Part shown: positions 23,145 through 33,992 of the stretch, one piece after another
How positions within the stretch are numbered: position 1 is the stretch's first letter
Layout of the letters: the number at the start of each line of letters is the position of its first letter
Source of the DNA: CAWAQA01 sp963784065
Lineage (GTDB): Bacteria > Acidobacteriota > Vicinamibacteria > Vicinamibacterales > UBA2999
Length of the DNA: 64,000 nucleotides
Direction: 5' to 3'
Assembly: GCA_963784065.1 (NCBI GenBank)
Contig: CAWAQA010000006.1
Location: forward strand, 434,001-498,000
Notes under the pieces: generated by a model
What the model was told of the DNA's origin: nothing
Database searches by the model: none
The model's input: only the letters and a program-made list of their open reading frames with translations
Program-made: the position numbers and the translations under genes

Positions 23145-23151
23145 TTCCCGT

Positions 23152-24130
23152 TCATGCCACGAGCACGATCTTGCCGATATGCTCGCTCGACTCCATCAGC
23201 CGGTGCGCCGCGGCGGCGTCCTTGAGCGGGAACGTGCGGTAAATGATCGGTTTGACGCGCCCCTGCTCGAGCAGCGGCCACACCTCCTGGCGCAGGGCTT
23301 CGGCAATCTTCCCCTTTTCAGCGACGCTGCGCGGCCGCAGCGTGGATCCGGTGACGGTGAGGCGCTGCCCGAGAATGCGGCGGAAATCGATGGGCCCCGC
23401 TTCCCCGCCCATCAAGCCGATCTGCACGAGGCGGCCTTCGACCGCAAGCGCCGACAGGTTGCGCGCCACGTACTCCCCACCCACCATATCGAGGATCAGA
23501 TCGACGCCGCGGCCGCCGGTCAGGCCCTGGACTCAGCTCGACGAAGTCGTTCTGCCGGTAGTTGATCGCCCGCGACGCGCCGAGCTGCTCGCAGGCGCGG
23601 CACTTCTCGTCCGAGCCGGCGGTGGTGAAGACGCGCGCGCCGCGCGCAACGGCGAGCTGAATCGCGGTGGTGCCGATACCGCTGCTGCCGCCGTGAAACA
23701 GCGCGGTCTCGCCGCTCTTCAGGCGGCCGCGATCGAACACGTTGGTCCAGACGGTGAAGAACGTTTCGGGAATGGCGGCCGCCGCAACCAGTTCCACCCC
23801 CGCGGGCACCGGCAGACACTGCGGCGCCGGCGCGACGCACATCGTCGCGTAGCCGCCGCCCGCCAGGAGGGCGCAGACCTTGTCGCCGGCGCGCCAGTCG
23901 GTTACGCCCTCGCCGAGCGCCACGATCGTGCCCGATACCTCGAGGCCCGGGAGGTCGCTGGCGCCCGCCGGCGGCGGATAGCGGCCGCGCCGCTGCATCA
24001 CGTCGGGCCGATTGACGCCCGCCGCAGCGACCTTGATCAATACCTCGCCCGCGCCCGGCACCGGGTCGGGACGCTCCACGGGCTTGAGCACCTCAGGCTG
24101 CCCTGGCTTGGTGATCTCGATCGCAATCAT
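23152..24130 (-). CDS. NAD(P)H quinone oxidoreductase, PIG3/zeta-crystallin type
   Basis: About 326 residues, zinc-independent medium-chain dehydrogenase. The N-terminal GroES-like domain has AAAGVNRPDVMQRRG and DLPGLEVSG. The nucleotide-binding domain has GGSSGIGTTAIQLAVARGA, with the family AxxGVG-like turn, followed by GASRAINY. The C-terminus has LEQGRVKPIIYRTFPL and AAAHRLMESSEHIGKIVL, typical of the PIG3 group. One frame break near 23525. The ATG overlaps the stop of the upstream DUF885 gene (ATGA), so it is translationally coupled. It reduces quinones or other electrophiles with NADPH; the in vivo substrate is unknown. Confidence 0.9.
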
Positions 24131-25425
24131 CGCGTGGCCAGATCCGATGGGAGACGCGGCGACGAGAGAAGGCGCTCGAACTCCGCCCAGCGGCGCTCCG
24201 GGTTCGCCGCCGTGCCGCCGCGAGATTCAATGTAGCGCGCGACCATATCCTTGCCAAGGTTGTAGTTGATCACATAGCTCCGGTACTGGTCGGTGAATCG
24301 GACCCGTTGTTCGGCGCGGGGGCGTGAGTACAACCCGTACTTCACGAGCCAGTCGGCCGCCGCGCGCGCGTCGATCTCGCCGTTGATATATTGGCGTGCC
24401 GCCTCGTTGCCTGCATAGGACAGCCGATCCACCAATGCGAGGACGTCATAGTACTGGTTGACGCCGGCCGGATCGAGACCGGCCGCCGGGAAGATCACGC
24501 GGCGCTCGAGCTCGAGACGCTCCTCCCGGGGAAACGCGACTTCGATGCCGAAGTTCGCCGTGCCCTCGGCGATGAGCGACTGCGGCGAGAACAACGGGTA
24601 CACGGAGAACTCCATCCAGGAGCGGTCGCGCACCAGGTTCTTCTCGAGCAGCGCGTTGTAGACGTGGTGTCCTGGATACCCCTCGTGGCACGCCAGATCG
24701 ATAGCACGATCCGCGTAGATCGGCAGGTCGGTGTTGACCTGGATCAGGCTGCGGTAGTTGCCTTGATACCAGTTATATCCACTCCAGCTCTTGCCGGTGA
24801 CGTACTCCACCGTGAAGCTCTCGCCGGCCGGAAGCGTGATGTGCTTCAGCGTGCGGGCACGGCATCCGTCGATGGCTGCCTTGAACGTGGCGTCGAGCCG
24901 TTCGCGCGGCACGGCAAACCGGCTGCGGAACGCCTCGTATCGATCCAGCAGGGGACCCGTGCCGGGCAGCTTCGCTTCGAGCGCTGCCAGCACCTTCTCG
25001 AACTCCGCAGCCGTATGCCGCGGCGCCACCGCGTCGTACAGCGCCTTCGACTCCTCGTCGAAGGTCATCTTCGTTCCCGACAGCATCGCCGCACGCGCAC
25101 GCAGGGCCTCGAGCTGGCGCGACAGGTACCGGTGCCGCAGCCGCACCAGCTCCTCCGCGGTGGCGGCTGGCGCCGCGGCGGCGATGTCGCGCCCCAGCAC
25201 GGCGGCACGCGACGTAATCTCCGCGAGCGGCAGCTTTTGCGCGTCCACCTCCTGCTTCCAGGCCGCCGGGCCGTAATACGCATCGACGTAGTCCGCGTCG
25301 TGCTGCCCCATGGCGAGCACGAGGCGCACGTACCGCTCTCCAAGACTGTTCATCGTATTCGTCTGGGCCGACATCGGCGCGAGCACACTGGCCGCGACGA
25401 CACCCGCCAGGAAAACCTTCGTCAT
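24127..25425 (-). CDS. DUF885 family peptidase-like protein, secreted
   Basis: 432 residues, intact. It opens with a signal peptide (TKVFLAGVVAASVLAPMSAQ). The DUF885 hallmark ACHEGYPGHHVYN lies near residue 240; its H-E-x-x-x-x-H-H is the likely zinc site. A later glutamate in SLIAEGTANFGIEVAF is the probable third ligand. DUF885 proteins are regarded as metallopeptidase-like; activity is not proven for this one. Start ATG 25425 overlaps the upstream epimerase stop (ATGA), and its own stop overlaps the next start, so three genes form one coupled operon. Confidence 0.85.
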   Translation of the reverse strand: MTKVFLAGVVAASVLAPMSAQTNTMNSLGERYVRLVLAMGQHDADYVDAYYGPAAWKQEVDAQKLPLAEITSRAAVLGRDIAAAAPAATAEELVRLRHRYLSRQLEALRARAAMLSGTKMTFDEESKALYDAVAPRHTAAEFEKVLAALEAKLPGTGPLLDRYEAFRSRFAVPRERLDATFKAAIDGCRARTLKHITLPAGESFTVEYVTGKSWSGYNWYQGNYRSLIQVNTDLPIYADRAIDLACHEGYPGHHVYNALLEKNLVRDRSWMEFSVYPLFSPQSLIAEGTANFGIEVAFPREERLELERRVIFPAAGLDPAGVNQYYDVLALVDRLSYAGNEAARQYINGEIDARAAADWLVKYGLYSRPRAEQRVRFTDQYRSYVINYNLGKDMVARYIESRGGTAANPERRWAEFERLLSSPRLPSDLATR

Positions 25426-26435
25426 TTGTAGAACTCCCGGATCGTGGGAATCAGATACTCCTCGAAGGCGCGCTGGAAATCGTATCGCGGCGCGAAGGCC
25501 CAGTCGCGGCGGGCGGCGCTGTCGTCCACATCGGCAGGCCACGAGTCCACGATCCGCTGGCGCTTCTCGTCAACCTCCCACGTGATGCTGGCCCGGGGAA
25601 AGGCGCCGCTCACGACGTCGCAAATCTCTTCCGCCGTCGGGTTGAACGCCGACAGGTTATAAGCGGTCTGCGTCAGCCGGGTACGGGGAACGGCGGCCAG
25701 CTTCATCAGCCCCTCGATAGCGTCCGGCATCGCCATGAACGGGATGCGCGTGTCCGGCCGGACAAAGCAGGCATACGCCTCGCCGCGCGCCGCGGCGTGA
25801 ATCATTTCCGGCGCGAAGTCGGACGTGCCGCCGCTCGGGACGGTCAGGGCCGAGATGAGGCCCGGGAAGCGCACGCATCGAAAGTCTACGCGCCGCGACG
25901 GCGGGTCGGCCGCGAGCTGCTTGTAGTGGCGCGTGTAGTACCGGCCGAGGTGCTCGCAGTACAACTTGTTGCACCCGTACATGGTGATCGGAATGTTCCA
26001 GTCGGCCTCGCGCACGCGGCCGGCCTGCATCTTCGTGTCGAGGTCGGGCAGGCCATACGCCGCGATCGACGAGGGATAGACGAACGTCACGGTGCGCCCG
26101 TGCGACTCGCCTTCGTGCTGTGCGAACTCGAGCAGCGTCAGCGTGCCTTCGACGTTCACCTCGTGGGCAGTCACGGGCGTGAACTCGGAGCGCGTCGACA
26201 ACAGCGCGGCCAGGTGGAAGATCAGGTCCACCTCGAACTCGGCGAGCACACGCTCGAGCAGGCGTCTGTCCGTAATGGAGCCGGTGAACTCGCGGCGGAC
26301 GAGGCGCGAGAGCGAAGGGTCGAGCGGGGCGAGGTCGATCGTGACAATGGGCCGGCCGGTCCCCGCGAGGCGGGTAATCAGGCCGTGCCCGATCTCCCCA
26401 CCCGCTCCGGTGACCAGGACGGACGACGTACGCAT
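25422..26435 (-). CDS. NAD-dependent epimerase/dehydratase (extended SDR, threonine-dehydrogenase-like)
   Basis: 337 residues, intact. Rossmann motif VLVTGAGGEIGHGL, LIFHLAALLS and active-site YGCNKLYCE (Y-x-x-x-K) with upstream SS in FVYPSSIAAYG. The sequence resembles the SDR group that contains bacterial L-threonine 3-dehydrogenase, in which VRFPGLIS and a C-terminal INWEVDEKRQ-like block are typical. ATG 26435 is chosen because upstream residues are not SDR-like. It is the first gene of a coupled operon with DUF885 and quinone oxidoreductase. Threonine catabolism is possible, but the substrate is not certain. Confidence 0.82.
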   Translation of the reverse strand: MRTSSVLVTGAGGEIGHGLITRLAGTGRPIVTIDLAPLDPSLSRLVRREFTGSITDRRLLERVLAEFEVDLIFHLAALLSTRSEFTPVTAHEVNVEGTLTLLEFAQHEGESHGRTVTFVYPSSIAAYGLPDLDTKMQAGRVREADWNIPITMYGCNKLYCEHLGRYYTRHYKQLAADPPSRRVDFRCVRFPGLISALTVPSGGTSDFAPEMIHAAARGEAYACFVRPDTRIPFMAMPDAIEGLMKLAAVPRTRLTQTAYNLSAFNPTAEEICDVVSGAFPRASITWEVDEKRQRIVDSWPADVDDSAARRDWAFAPRYDFQRAFEEYLIPTIREFYK

Positions 26436-26478
26436 CCGCCCATTGTAGCGAGTGCCCTCCTTCGTCTGCGGGTCTGTC

Positions 26479-28027
26479 TCATCGGGAACCGGGGAGAGTT
26501 CCTGCCGCGGCGGCATTCAGGCGGACAAGGTCCACGCCAAGCGCGCTGCCGTCCGAGGCGGCGCGGCGAAAGGCGCTGCCGGGTACGAGCGCGAAGTTGC
26601 CGTTCGCCGCGTTCACGAAGCCAGCCACGAACTCGTCCACCGTCGGGAAATAGTTGCCCGCTGGGTATTGCGACGCCCTGCCGCCGGCGAGCACGTTGTG
26701 CGCGAAGGTGAACCCTCTGAAGTACGTGTCGAGCGTGGCGGAGCCTGCGCCCACGCCGTCGCCCTTCACGCCGTAGGTGTTGTGCCGCATCAGGTTGTCG
26801 CGGAAGACGAACCCGTCGACGACCGCGGGCGCGCCGTCGCGCTTGCCATACACCGTGACGGCATTGCCGGTGTGCTGCACCGTGTTGTGCTCGACGACGA
26901 TGTCGCGCGGCTGATTGCCGATCTGGAGGAAGGCGCCGCTCCCGCCCCACGTCTCTCCGTTGATGTCGTACACGAGATTGTGCGAGATGCGATAGCGCCG
27001 GCCCTGCATGGTCGGAGAGCCGTCGTCGTAGCCCGGAAATGTTGATGGCGTTCCCCGCGTGGCGGATGACGTTGTAGCGGAACGTGACGTCCTCGACCAC
27101 CGACCACGGCGCCTTGCCGCCCTGGTTGCGCGGCGTGAAGAGGATCGCGTATCCCGGTCTGCGCCGCCGCCCACACGTGCTCGAACACGTTGCCTTCCAC
27201 GACGACGCGCCGCGCGTTCTTCAGCTCGAACGCGTTCTTCACCGACCACTTCTGGCCGCGCCACTCGAGCTGCTTGGTGAAGTAGTTGCGGCGGATCGTG
27301 ATATCGGAGGGCACGAGGTCGGGGATCGACGGGTTGGCTCCGCCGAACATGACGTTCTCGCCCGCGGCCTCGAGATAGTTGTTCTCGATCAGGTATGGGC
27401 CAGTCCCGTTCCAGCCGCAGATCGCCTGACTGTCCTGGCCGACCGCCTTGATGTCGGCGATGTAGCTGTTGATGATCTGCGTCGCGCCGCTGTTGAGGGC
27501 GATGCCGCGCTTCTGTCCCACGACCGGATCGCCATGGACATAGACGCGGTCGAGGATCAAATCGTGCGGGACCTGCGCTGCGGTTTGCGATGCCGCCGCC
27601 CAGCATGATGATGTCGCCGTACCCCTTGACCTGCCCTAGGAACTCGAGCAGCTCGATACGCCAGTGATGCGCGCCAGCCGCCGTGGACAACGCAGGCGAC
27701 GTGTTTGACGACTTGATCTTGGCGAGCGCCGCCGCATGCTCTGGGGACACCCGCCTTCCCGCGCCGGGCAGGTCACGTGGGTTCCCCCCCGTGCGAACGA
27801 CGATGTACGCGTCGCCATTCCTTCGCCCGGAGCTTGAAGTTCCCGGTGTAGGTGGCGCCCGGTTCCAGGACGATCGTGTCACCAGGCTGCGCGGCGTCGA
27901 GCGCGGCCTGCAGGTCGCCGCCGGCTGGCACCGCGTGCGTCGCCGCCGCGAGCCGTGTCGAGGGCAGGAGCAGGACGAGAAGCGCGAAGGCTAGACGCGC
28001 ACCGGCACGACGAGGCTCTGGCGCCAC
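26479..28027 (-). CDS. Secreted right-handed beta-helix protein, copy 1 (pectate-lyase-like fold)
   Basis: About 515 residues from GTG 28027. A signal peptide (RLAFALLVLLLPSTRLAAA) is followed by VPAGGDLQAALDAAQPGDTI, the usual start of parallel beta-helix proteins. Asn- and Gly-rich coils follow: GIALNSGATQIINSYIADI, NNYLEAAGENVMFGG, DITIRRNYF, VVEGNVFEHVW, FRYNVIRHAGNAINISG, HNLVYDING, VEHNTVQHTG, VFRDNLMRHN. The fold is that of polysaccharide lyases and epimerases, but no catalytic set is evident, so the substrate is unknown. The frame breaks at least three times (about 27820, 27590 and 27040-27150). It is a tandem duplicate of the next gene. Confidence 0.8.
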
Positions 28028-28249
28028 AGTCCAATCCTCGGTAGTGAATGCGGCTTCGTCCGAGAAGCCGGCGGCAGTCTGACCAGCAACTCGAGTGCCG
28101 CTGAGCAGCCGAGTAGATATTACCGGCTTTTTCGGCGCGAGGTGACCGCCGACCTCAGCCGTTCGCTGTGTAATGGCCGAGGATGTGAACTGTTCTGCCT
28201 TATCCGTGACAGGACGCGCCGTACGCAGTCACTGCGGTTCCGGGAAGAC

Positions 28250-29871
28250 CTAGCGGCTCGTCAATCCCCGTCGGGCGGGAGCGTGTCCGGACGCGGCGCC
28301 GGCGAAGGAGCGCCGCGTGCCGGCGGAGCCGGCGAGGTCCCGCTGGCGGCGGAATTCAGCTCGCGCGAGATCCGCGCCGAGCGCGCTGCCGTCCGAGGCC
28401 GCGTTGCGGAAAGGGCTGCCGGGCACGAGCGTGAAGTTCGCCGTCCGCCGCGTTCACGAAAGCCGCTTCGAACTCGTCGACCGTCGGAAAATAGTTGCCC
28501 GCGGGGTACTGCGACGCCTTGCCGCCGGCGAGCACGTTGCGCTCGAACGTGAAGCCCCTGAAGTACGCGTCGAGCGTGGCGGCACCACCGTTCAGACTGT
28601 CGCCCTTGACACCGTACCTATTGTGGCGCATCAGGTTGTCGCGGAAGACGAACCCGTCGACCACCGCCGGCCCGCCGTCGCGCTTGCCATAGACGGTGAC
28701 GACATTGCCGGTGTGCTGCACCGTGTTGTGATCGACGACGATGTCGCGCGGCTGATTGCCCATCTGAAGGAAGATGCCGCTCCCGCCCCACGTCTCGCCG
28801 TCGATGTCGTACACGAGGTTGTGCGAGATGCGATAGCGCTGGCCCTGCAGGTCGGGAAAGCCGTCGTCGTAGCCCGAAATGTTGATGCCGTTCCCCGCGT
28901 GGCGGATGACGTTGTAGCGGAACGTGACGTCCTCGACCACCGACCACGGCGACTTGCCGCCCTGGTTGCGCGTCGTGAACAGGACCGCGAACCCGGCCTG
29001 CGCCGCCGCCCACACGTGCTCGAACACGTTGCCTTCGACGAGCACGCGCCGGGCGTTCTTCAGCTCGAACGCGTTCTTCACCGACCATTCTGGCCGCGCC
29101 ACTCGAGCGGCTTGGTGAAGTAGTTGCGCCGGATCGTGATATCGGAGGGCACGAGGTCGGGGATCGACGTTTCCGACCCGCCGAACATGACGTTTTCGCC
29201 GGCCGCCTCGAGATAGTTGTTCTCGATGAGGAACGGGCCCGGGCCATTCCAGCCGCAGATCGCCTGGCTGTCCTGCCCGACCGCCTTGATGTCCGCGATG
29301 TAGCTGTTGATGATGTGCGTCGCCCCGCTGTTGAGCGCGATGCCCCGCTTCTGGCCGAGGATCGGATCGCCGTGGACGTAGACGCGGTCGAGGATGAGAT
29401 CGTGCGGGACCTGGGAGAGCTGCGTCTGCGACGCGCTGCCGCCGAGCACGATGATGTCGCCGACCCCGTTGACGTTCGCCTGGAACTCGATCAGCTCGAT
29501 ACGCCAGTGATGCGCGCCCGCCGCCGTGGACAACGCAGGCGACGTGTTGGACGACTTGATTTTGGCGAGACGCCGCCGCGTGCTCCGGGGACACCCGCCT
29601 TCCCGCGCCGGGCAGGTCACGCGCGTTCCCCCCGTGCGGACCACGATGTACGCGTCGCCGTTCTTGACGCGGCAGCCTGAAGTTCCCGGTGTACGTGGCG
29701 CCCGGCGCCAGGGTGATCACGTCGCCGGGCTGCGCGGCGTTCAGCGCCGCCTGCAGATCACCGCCGGCGGGAACGTTGTGCGTCGCGGCCGCGAGCGGGG
29801 CCGAGGCTGAAAAGCAGCAGGAACGCCGCAGACGTGCACACACGTGCACCGCGAAGGCGAGTATTGGGCAC
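28250..29871 (-). CDS. Secreted right-handed beta-helix protein, copy 2
   Basis: About 540 residues from GTG 29871. Same architecture as copy 1: signal peptide, VPAGGDLQAALNAAQPGD, then coils including GIALNSGATHIINSYIADI, VLVEGNVFEHVWAAAQ, INISGYDDGFPDLQGQRYR and FPTVDEFEAAFVNAADG. Long blocks are nearly identical to copy 1 at protein level and roughly 90% at DNA level. The C-terminal tail differs: copy 1 ends soon after GVDLVRLN, copy 2 continues about 25 residues further. Several frame breaks (around 29800, 29670, 29095, 28440) do not coincide with those of copy 1, which favours random sequencing errors. It sits just downstream of the polysaccharide operon and may act on an extracellular glycan (inference). 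Confidence 0.8.
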
Positions 29872-30046
29872 CAAGGCGAATCCCTTTTGTTGTGAAAAGC
29901 GGCTTCGGGAAGAAGCCGGCCGGGATTCTACATCGCAACCGTAATGCCGGAGGCAAGTAGTTGAAAATGCAGGCTTTTTGCGATGGTTGGCGGGCTTGGA
30001 CCTCAGCCGTTTCTACAGATGTGGCTGCGGATTACAGAAGTGTCAG

Positions 30047-31439
30047 TCAGGGTCTTGCGAGCGGTCGCGCCGTGGTGACCGCCGATCGCGGGCCTGGCGG
30101 TACGGAGCGCGCCATCAGCCGGCGGGTGTCAATCGCTCCTTCGCGGTCCCGGCAAACACGCACAGCCTGCTCGTCGTGCAGCCGATCGGCGAGCCGGTCT
30201 GCCGGAAGCTCGACATCGTCGTAGGTGAGGACGGCGTCCTTTTCGATTGGACGCGTCAGCCGGCAGCCCTCGACCAGTCCCTCGGGCAGGTAGCGGCCGC
30301 GCCGCATCTCCGGCGAGTTCACCGCCTCGCCGTAGGTCATGTAGTGCCCGTAGTCGTCCAGTACCTCGCCGTCCGCAAGGTCCCGCTTCGCCACCGCGCA
30401 CACTTCGACCAACGGCCCGCCAATGGGTTGCGCCGCCGCGTCGCCGAACAGCGCCACACGTGCAATGGTGTTGGGTACCTCGAAGTGGCAGAGGTGATAG
30501 GGCCTGTAGAAGCTGTAGAGCGGACCCTCGCCGAGTTTGTACAGGTTGAGATAGTGGCGCTGCCGCGGATCGGTGTGTTCCGCGAGGCAGAACACTCCGG
30601 GGCCAGGCTGGGCGCCGACCACGTAGTCGACGATGCCGCCCAGCTCGCGCAACATGTCCACGTCGTACCTCCTGGTCAGCTCATCGACGTGTCCGCGGTG
30701 CTCGTATCCGAGCATGCCGCGCCTGGCGACGACCATGCCCGGTCGCATTGGCGACGATCGCCTGCTCGAAGCTCACCTTGGAGCCGTCAGCGAAGCTCGT
30801 CACCATCGACGGGTTCTGGCCCCACTTCTCCGCGAAGCCTTCTGCGTGGTGGGCGTCCGATACGGGTCCTGCAGCCCCTTGATGTTGCCCATGACACGAG
30901 GGATCAGCCCGAGGCCCTTCACGAACCGGTACAGGTTGATCTCGACGCCGGGCTGATCGCCGTCGCAGGCGGACAGGACGACGCCGTGCGCGCGGGCATG
31001 AACCTGGAGGATCGGCCCGAGCGTCGCGTCGAGCTCCGCGTTCATGAGCACGACGTGTTTGCCATGCCGGAGGGCTTCGAGCACGGCGCGCGCGCCGAAC
31101 TCGACGGCGCCGGTGACGTCCACGATCACGTCGATTTCTTCCGAGCGGCACAGCAGCATCGCGTCGCCGGTGACCGCGGGACATGCTGGCCCGGATGGCG
31201 TCGTCGAGATCGTGCTGGCGGACGGCGAGCCGGGGGACCGCCTGGGTCCCGGCGTAGGTGTAGGCGTCGAACGCGCGCTCGACGTGGCGGTTGGAGATGG
31301 CAACCAGCCGCATGCCGACGGTGCTGTTGATGATCTGGTTGGCGAGGCCGCGTCCCATGAACCCGGCGCCGAGCATGCCGACGCGGATCGGGCGTCCCTG
31401 CTGCTCGCGCGCGCGCAACGCGGCGTCGATGATGATCAC
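30047..31439 (-). CDS. NAD(P)-dependent oxidoreductase with SAF domain
   Basis: About 463 residues from GTG 31439, which has AGGAG upstream. The N-terminal Rossmann domain (VGMLGAGFMGRGLANQI, DVIVDVTGAVEFGA, HGKHVVLMNAELDATLG) resembles homoserine dehydrogenase. A central domain has CDGDQPGVEINLYRFVKGLG. The C-terminal SAF-like domain has LPEGLVEGCRLTRPIEKD and LTYDDVELP. Proteins of this type recur in sugar-nucleotide and polysaccharide clusters, but their exact reaction is not established. At least three frame breaks (near 31170, 30860, 30750). It is the last gene of the five-gene operon starting at 34932. Confidence 0.75.
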
Positions 31440-31449
31440 ACAGCCTCTC

Positions 31450-32041
31450 CTAGCTGGCGGCCACGGCGGGGGCGACCGGGAGAGTCATGCGCGCACGGAT
31501 TTCCGGTTCGGCCTCTTCCAGCACACGCCAGTCACGGTCCTTGTCCGACATGTCGGTGACCGGGAGCGGCCACGCAACCGCGAGGCGCGGATCCGAGTAG
31601 CGCAATCCGCTTTCCGCGGACGGCGTGTAGAACTCGCCAACCTGGTACGTCGTCTCAGTGTTGTCTTCCAGCACCTGGTAGCCGTGGGCAAAACGCTCGG
31701 GCACGTAGAGTCCCCGGCGGTTGTCGGCGGTCAGCTCCACGGCGACGTGCTGGAGATAGGTGGCCGATTCGGGGCGGAGGTCCACGATCACGTCGAGGAT
31801 GGCGCCGCGGCTGCACCGCACGAACTTCGTCTCCGCCGCCGGGCGGAAACTGGAAGTGCAGGCCGCGGACCGTGCCCTTCTGGCGGTTGAACGAGATGTT
31901 CGCCTGCGCGACGACCGGCTTCAGCCCGCGGGCGCCGAACTCACGCTGGCAGAAGGCGCGGGCGAAGAACCCGCGGTCGTCGCCGTGCGGCTCGAGGTCG
32001 ACGACGAACGCGCCCTTCAGTGTCGTTTCCGTGAAAATCAT
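31450..32041 (-). CDS. rfbC: dTDP-4-dehydrorhamnose 3,5-epimerase family protein
   Basis: About 197 residues, a cupin-fold RmlC/RfbC-type epimerase. Motifs: DDRGFFARAFC, NISFNRQKGTVRGLHFQ (catalytic His in R-G-L-H-x-Q) and LYVPERFAHGYQVLEDNTE with the Y-x-V-x-E block just after it. It inverts C3/C5 of a 4-keto sugar nucleotide; with a CDP-sugar gene next door the substrate may be CDP- rather than dTDP-linked (inference). One frame break near 31835. It is spaced about 55 bases from the epimerase upstream and 10 from the oxidoreductase downstream. Confidence 0.86.
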
Positions 32042-32095
32042 GATGCTCCCGCGGGCTCCGCAGAGCCCACACCTGCGCTCCCTTCGACGCGGCCG

Positions 32096-33136
32096 CTACG
32101 CGGCGATCACGTCGCGCCAGTAGAACTGCTCGTCGAGCTGGTTCGTGGCGAGCAGGTGCTCGAGCTGAGCGAGCCGCGTGAACGCGCGGAACGCGAACAG
32201 CTCCGGCGTGAGCTGGATCTGCTCGAAGACGTCGCGCAACTGCGCGGCGCCCTTTTCCGCATTCCAGCGGCACTGGAAGCCGGGCAGCCCGGTCGCGATC
32301 TTGTCGAACGACACGCGGTAGCTCCGGCCGTCGTTGTTGGACGGACCGTAGGTGGTCTCGCAGCGCGGAAAGGCGCCGCTGACGATCTCCGCGATGTCGC
32401 GCACGCGGTAGTTCTCGTCGTTGCAGCCGACGTTGAAGATCTGGTTGTGCACGGCGTCGATCGGTGCGTCGAGCGCGCATGCGAAGGCTTCGGCGATGTC
32501 GAGCGCGTGCACGAGCGGCCGCCACGGCGAGCCGTCGCTGTTCATCACGATCTTCCCGGTGGTCCGCGCGAAGCCGGCGAACTGGTTGAGGACGATGTCG
32601 AACCGCATGCGCGGCGAGGCACCGTAGGCGGTGGCGTTGCGCAGCATCGTGGGCGAGAAGCGCTCGTCGGCCAGCCCGCCGAGGACGGCCTCCGTGCGCA
32701 GCTTGCATGCCGAGTACGCGGTCAGCGCCTGGGTCGGACGACGTTTCCGTCTTCCACTCTCCGTTGCCGGCGCCGTAAACGCTGCAGGAGGAACTGTAGA
32801 TGAACCGGCGCACTCCCGCCTGCTTCGCGAGACGCGCCAGCGAGGCGGACCCTTCGCCGTTGATGGCATACGTGACCTCCGGTCTGTGTTGGCCCAGCGG
32901 GTCGTTCGACAGCTCCGCGAGGTGCACGATGGCGTCGAAGCCGTGGAGATCGGCCTGCGGTGACCTGGCGAATGTCCTTCGTGATCACCGGGACGGGAGG
33001 ATGTGGCAGCTTCGTACAGCGTGCCGTCGCGGTAGTACCCGGCGTCGAGGCCGACGACCTCGTGGCCGCGCTGGACCAGCACGGGCGCCATCACGGCGCC
33101 CAGGTAGCCGTCGATTCCTGTCATCAACACGCGCAT
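32096..33136 (-). CDS. NAD-dependent epimerase/dehydratase of sugar nucleotides
   Basis: About 347 residues. N-terminal Rossmann motif VLMTGIDGYLGAVMAPVL, then FIYSSSCSVYGAG and the active-site Y-S-A-C-K in LTAYSACKLRTE, as in extended SDR sugar enzymes. The C-terminus has FNVGCNDENYRVRDIAEIV and the YGPSNNDGRSYRVSF block. Several frame breaks between 32740 and 33010 scatter the middle. ATG 33136 overlaps the 3' end of the cytidylyltransferase gene by 13 bases, so the two are coupled. Together with that enzyme it could form a 4-keto-6-deoxy or related CDP-sugar (inference). Confidence 0.8.
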   Translation of the reverse strand: MRVLMTGIDGYLGAVMAPVLVQRGHEVVGLDAGYYRDGTLYEAATSSRPGDHEGHSPGHRRPISTASTPSCTSRSCRTTRWANTDRRSRMPSTAKGPPRWRVSRSRRECAGSSTVPPAAFTAPATESGRRKRRPTQALTAYSACKLRTEAVLGGLADERFSPTMLRNATAYGASPRMRFDIVLNQFAGFARTTGKIVMNSDGSPWRPLVHALDIAEAFACALDAPIDAVHNQIFNVGCNDENYRVRDIAEIVSGAFPRCETTYGPSNNDGRSYRVSFDKIATGLPGFQCRWNAEKGAAQLRDVFEQIQLTPELFAFRAFTRLAQLEHLLATNQLDEQFYWRDVIAA

Positions 33137-33992
33137 GCAGCGGCCATCCTTCGAATGTCCTCCCGTCGAGCGGGCGGCGTCCCGCCTCGACTCACCTCGC
33201 CACGGCGAGAGGTTCGTCGCATCCAGGTCTTCCACGGCGCATCGCCGGAAGCCCAGAGATCCTCGAGCATGTTCTTTTCCTTCAGCGTATCCATGCACGA
33301 CCAGAAGCCGAGATGGCGGAATGCCATCAGCTGGCCGTCGCGCGCGAGCCGTTCGATCGGCTCACGCTCCCAGATGGTGTCGTCGCCGTCGACGTAGTCG
33401 AGCACGCGTGGATTGAGCGCGAAGAAGCCGCCGTTAATCCAGCCTTCGCTGTCCTCGGCCTTCTCCTGGAAGGTGGTGACCTGGTCGCCGTCGAATCCGA
33501 TACGGCCGAAGCGGGCGGGCGGCCGCACCGTGGTGACCGTCGCCAGCCGCCCGTGCCGCTTGTGGAAATCGATCAGGCGTCGTGATGTTGACGTCCGAGA
33601 CGCCGTCGCCGTAGGTCAGGAGGAACATCTCGTCGTCGGCGAGCCACTTGCGAAGCCGTTTCACGCGGCCGCCGGTCTGCGTGCCGTGGCCCGTGTCCAC
33701 CAGGTGGACGCGCCAGTCGGGCCGGGTGCCGTCGTGGACCGTCTGGTGCCCGGTCGCGAGGTCGATCGTCAGGTCGCTGTTCGCGGCGTAGCAGTTGAGG
33801 AAGTACTGCTTGACGATTTCTCCCTTGTAGCCGAGCGCGACGACGAACTCGTCGACGCCGTGCGTCGCCGAAGATGTTCATGATGTGCCAGAGGATCGGC
33901 CGCCCGCCGATCTCGACCATGGGCTTGGGCTTGTCCATGGTTTCTTCGGCGAGCCGGGAGCCGAAGCCGCCGGCGAGGATGACCGCCTTCAC
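33124..33992 (-). CDS. rfbF: Glucose-1-phosphate cytidylyltransferase
   Basis: About 289 residues; makes CDP-glucose from CTP and glucose-1-phosphate. The start is GTG 33992, giving MKAVILAGGFGSRLAEET, the nucleotidyltransferase signature, then KPKPMVEIGGRPILWHIMN. Later blocks FLLTYGDGVSDVNI, INGGFFALNPRVLDYVDGDDT and HLGFWSCMDTLKEKNMLE are specific to the RfbF group. At least three frame breaks (near 33870, 33710-33780 and 33590). The start codon overlaps the previous gene's stop (GTGA). CDP-glucose is the entry to CDP-linked 3,6-dideoxy or branched sugars, but no CDP-glucose 4,6-dehydratase of the standard kind is recognisable unless the 32096 gene fills this role. Confidence 0.9.
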
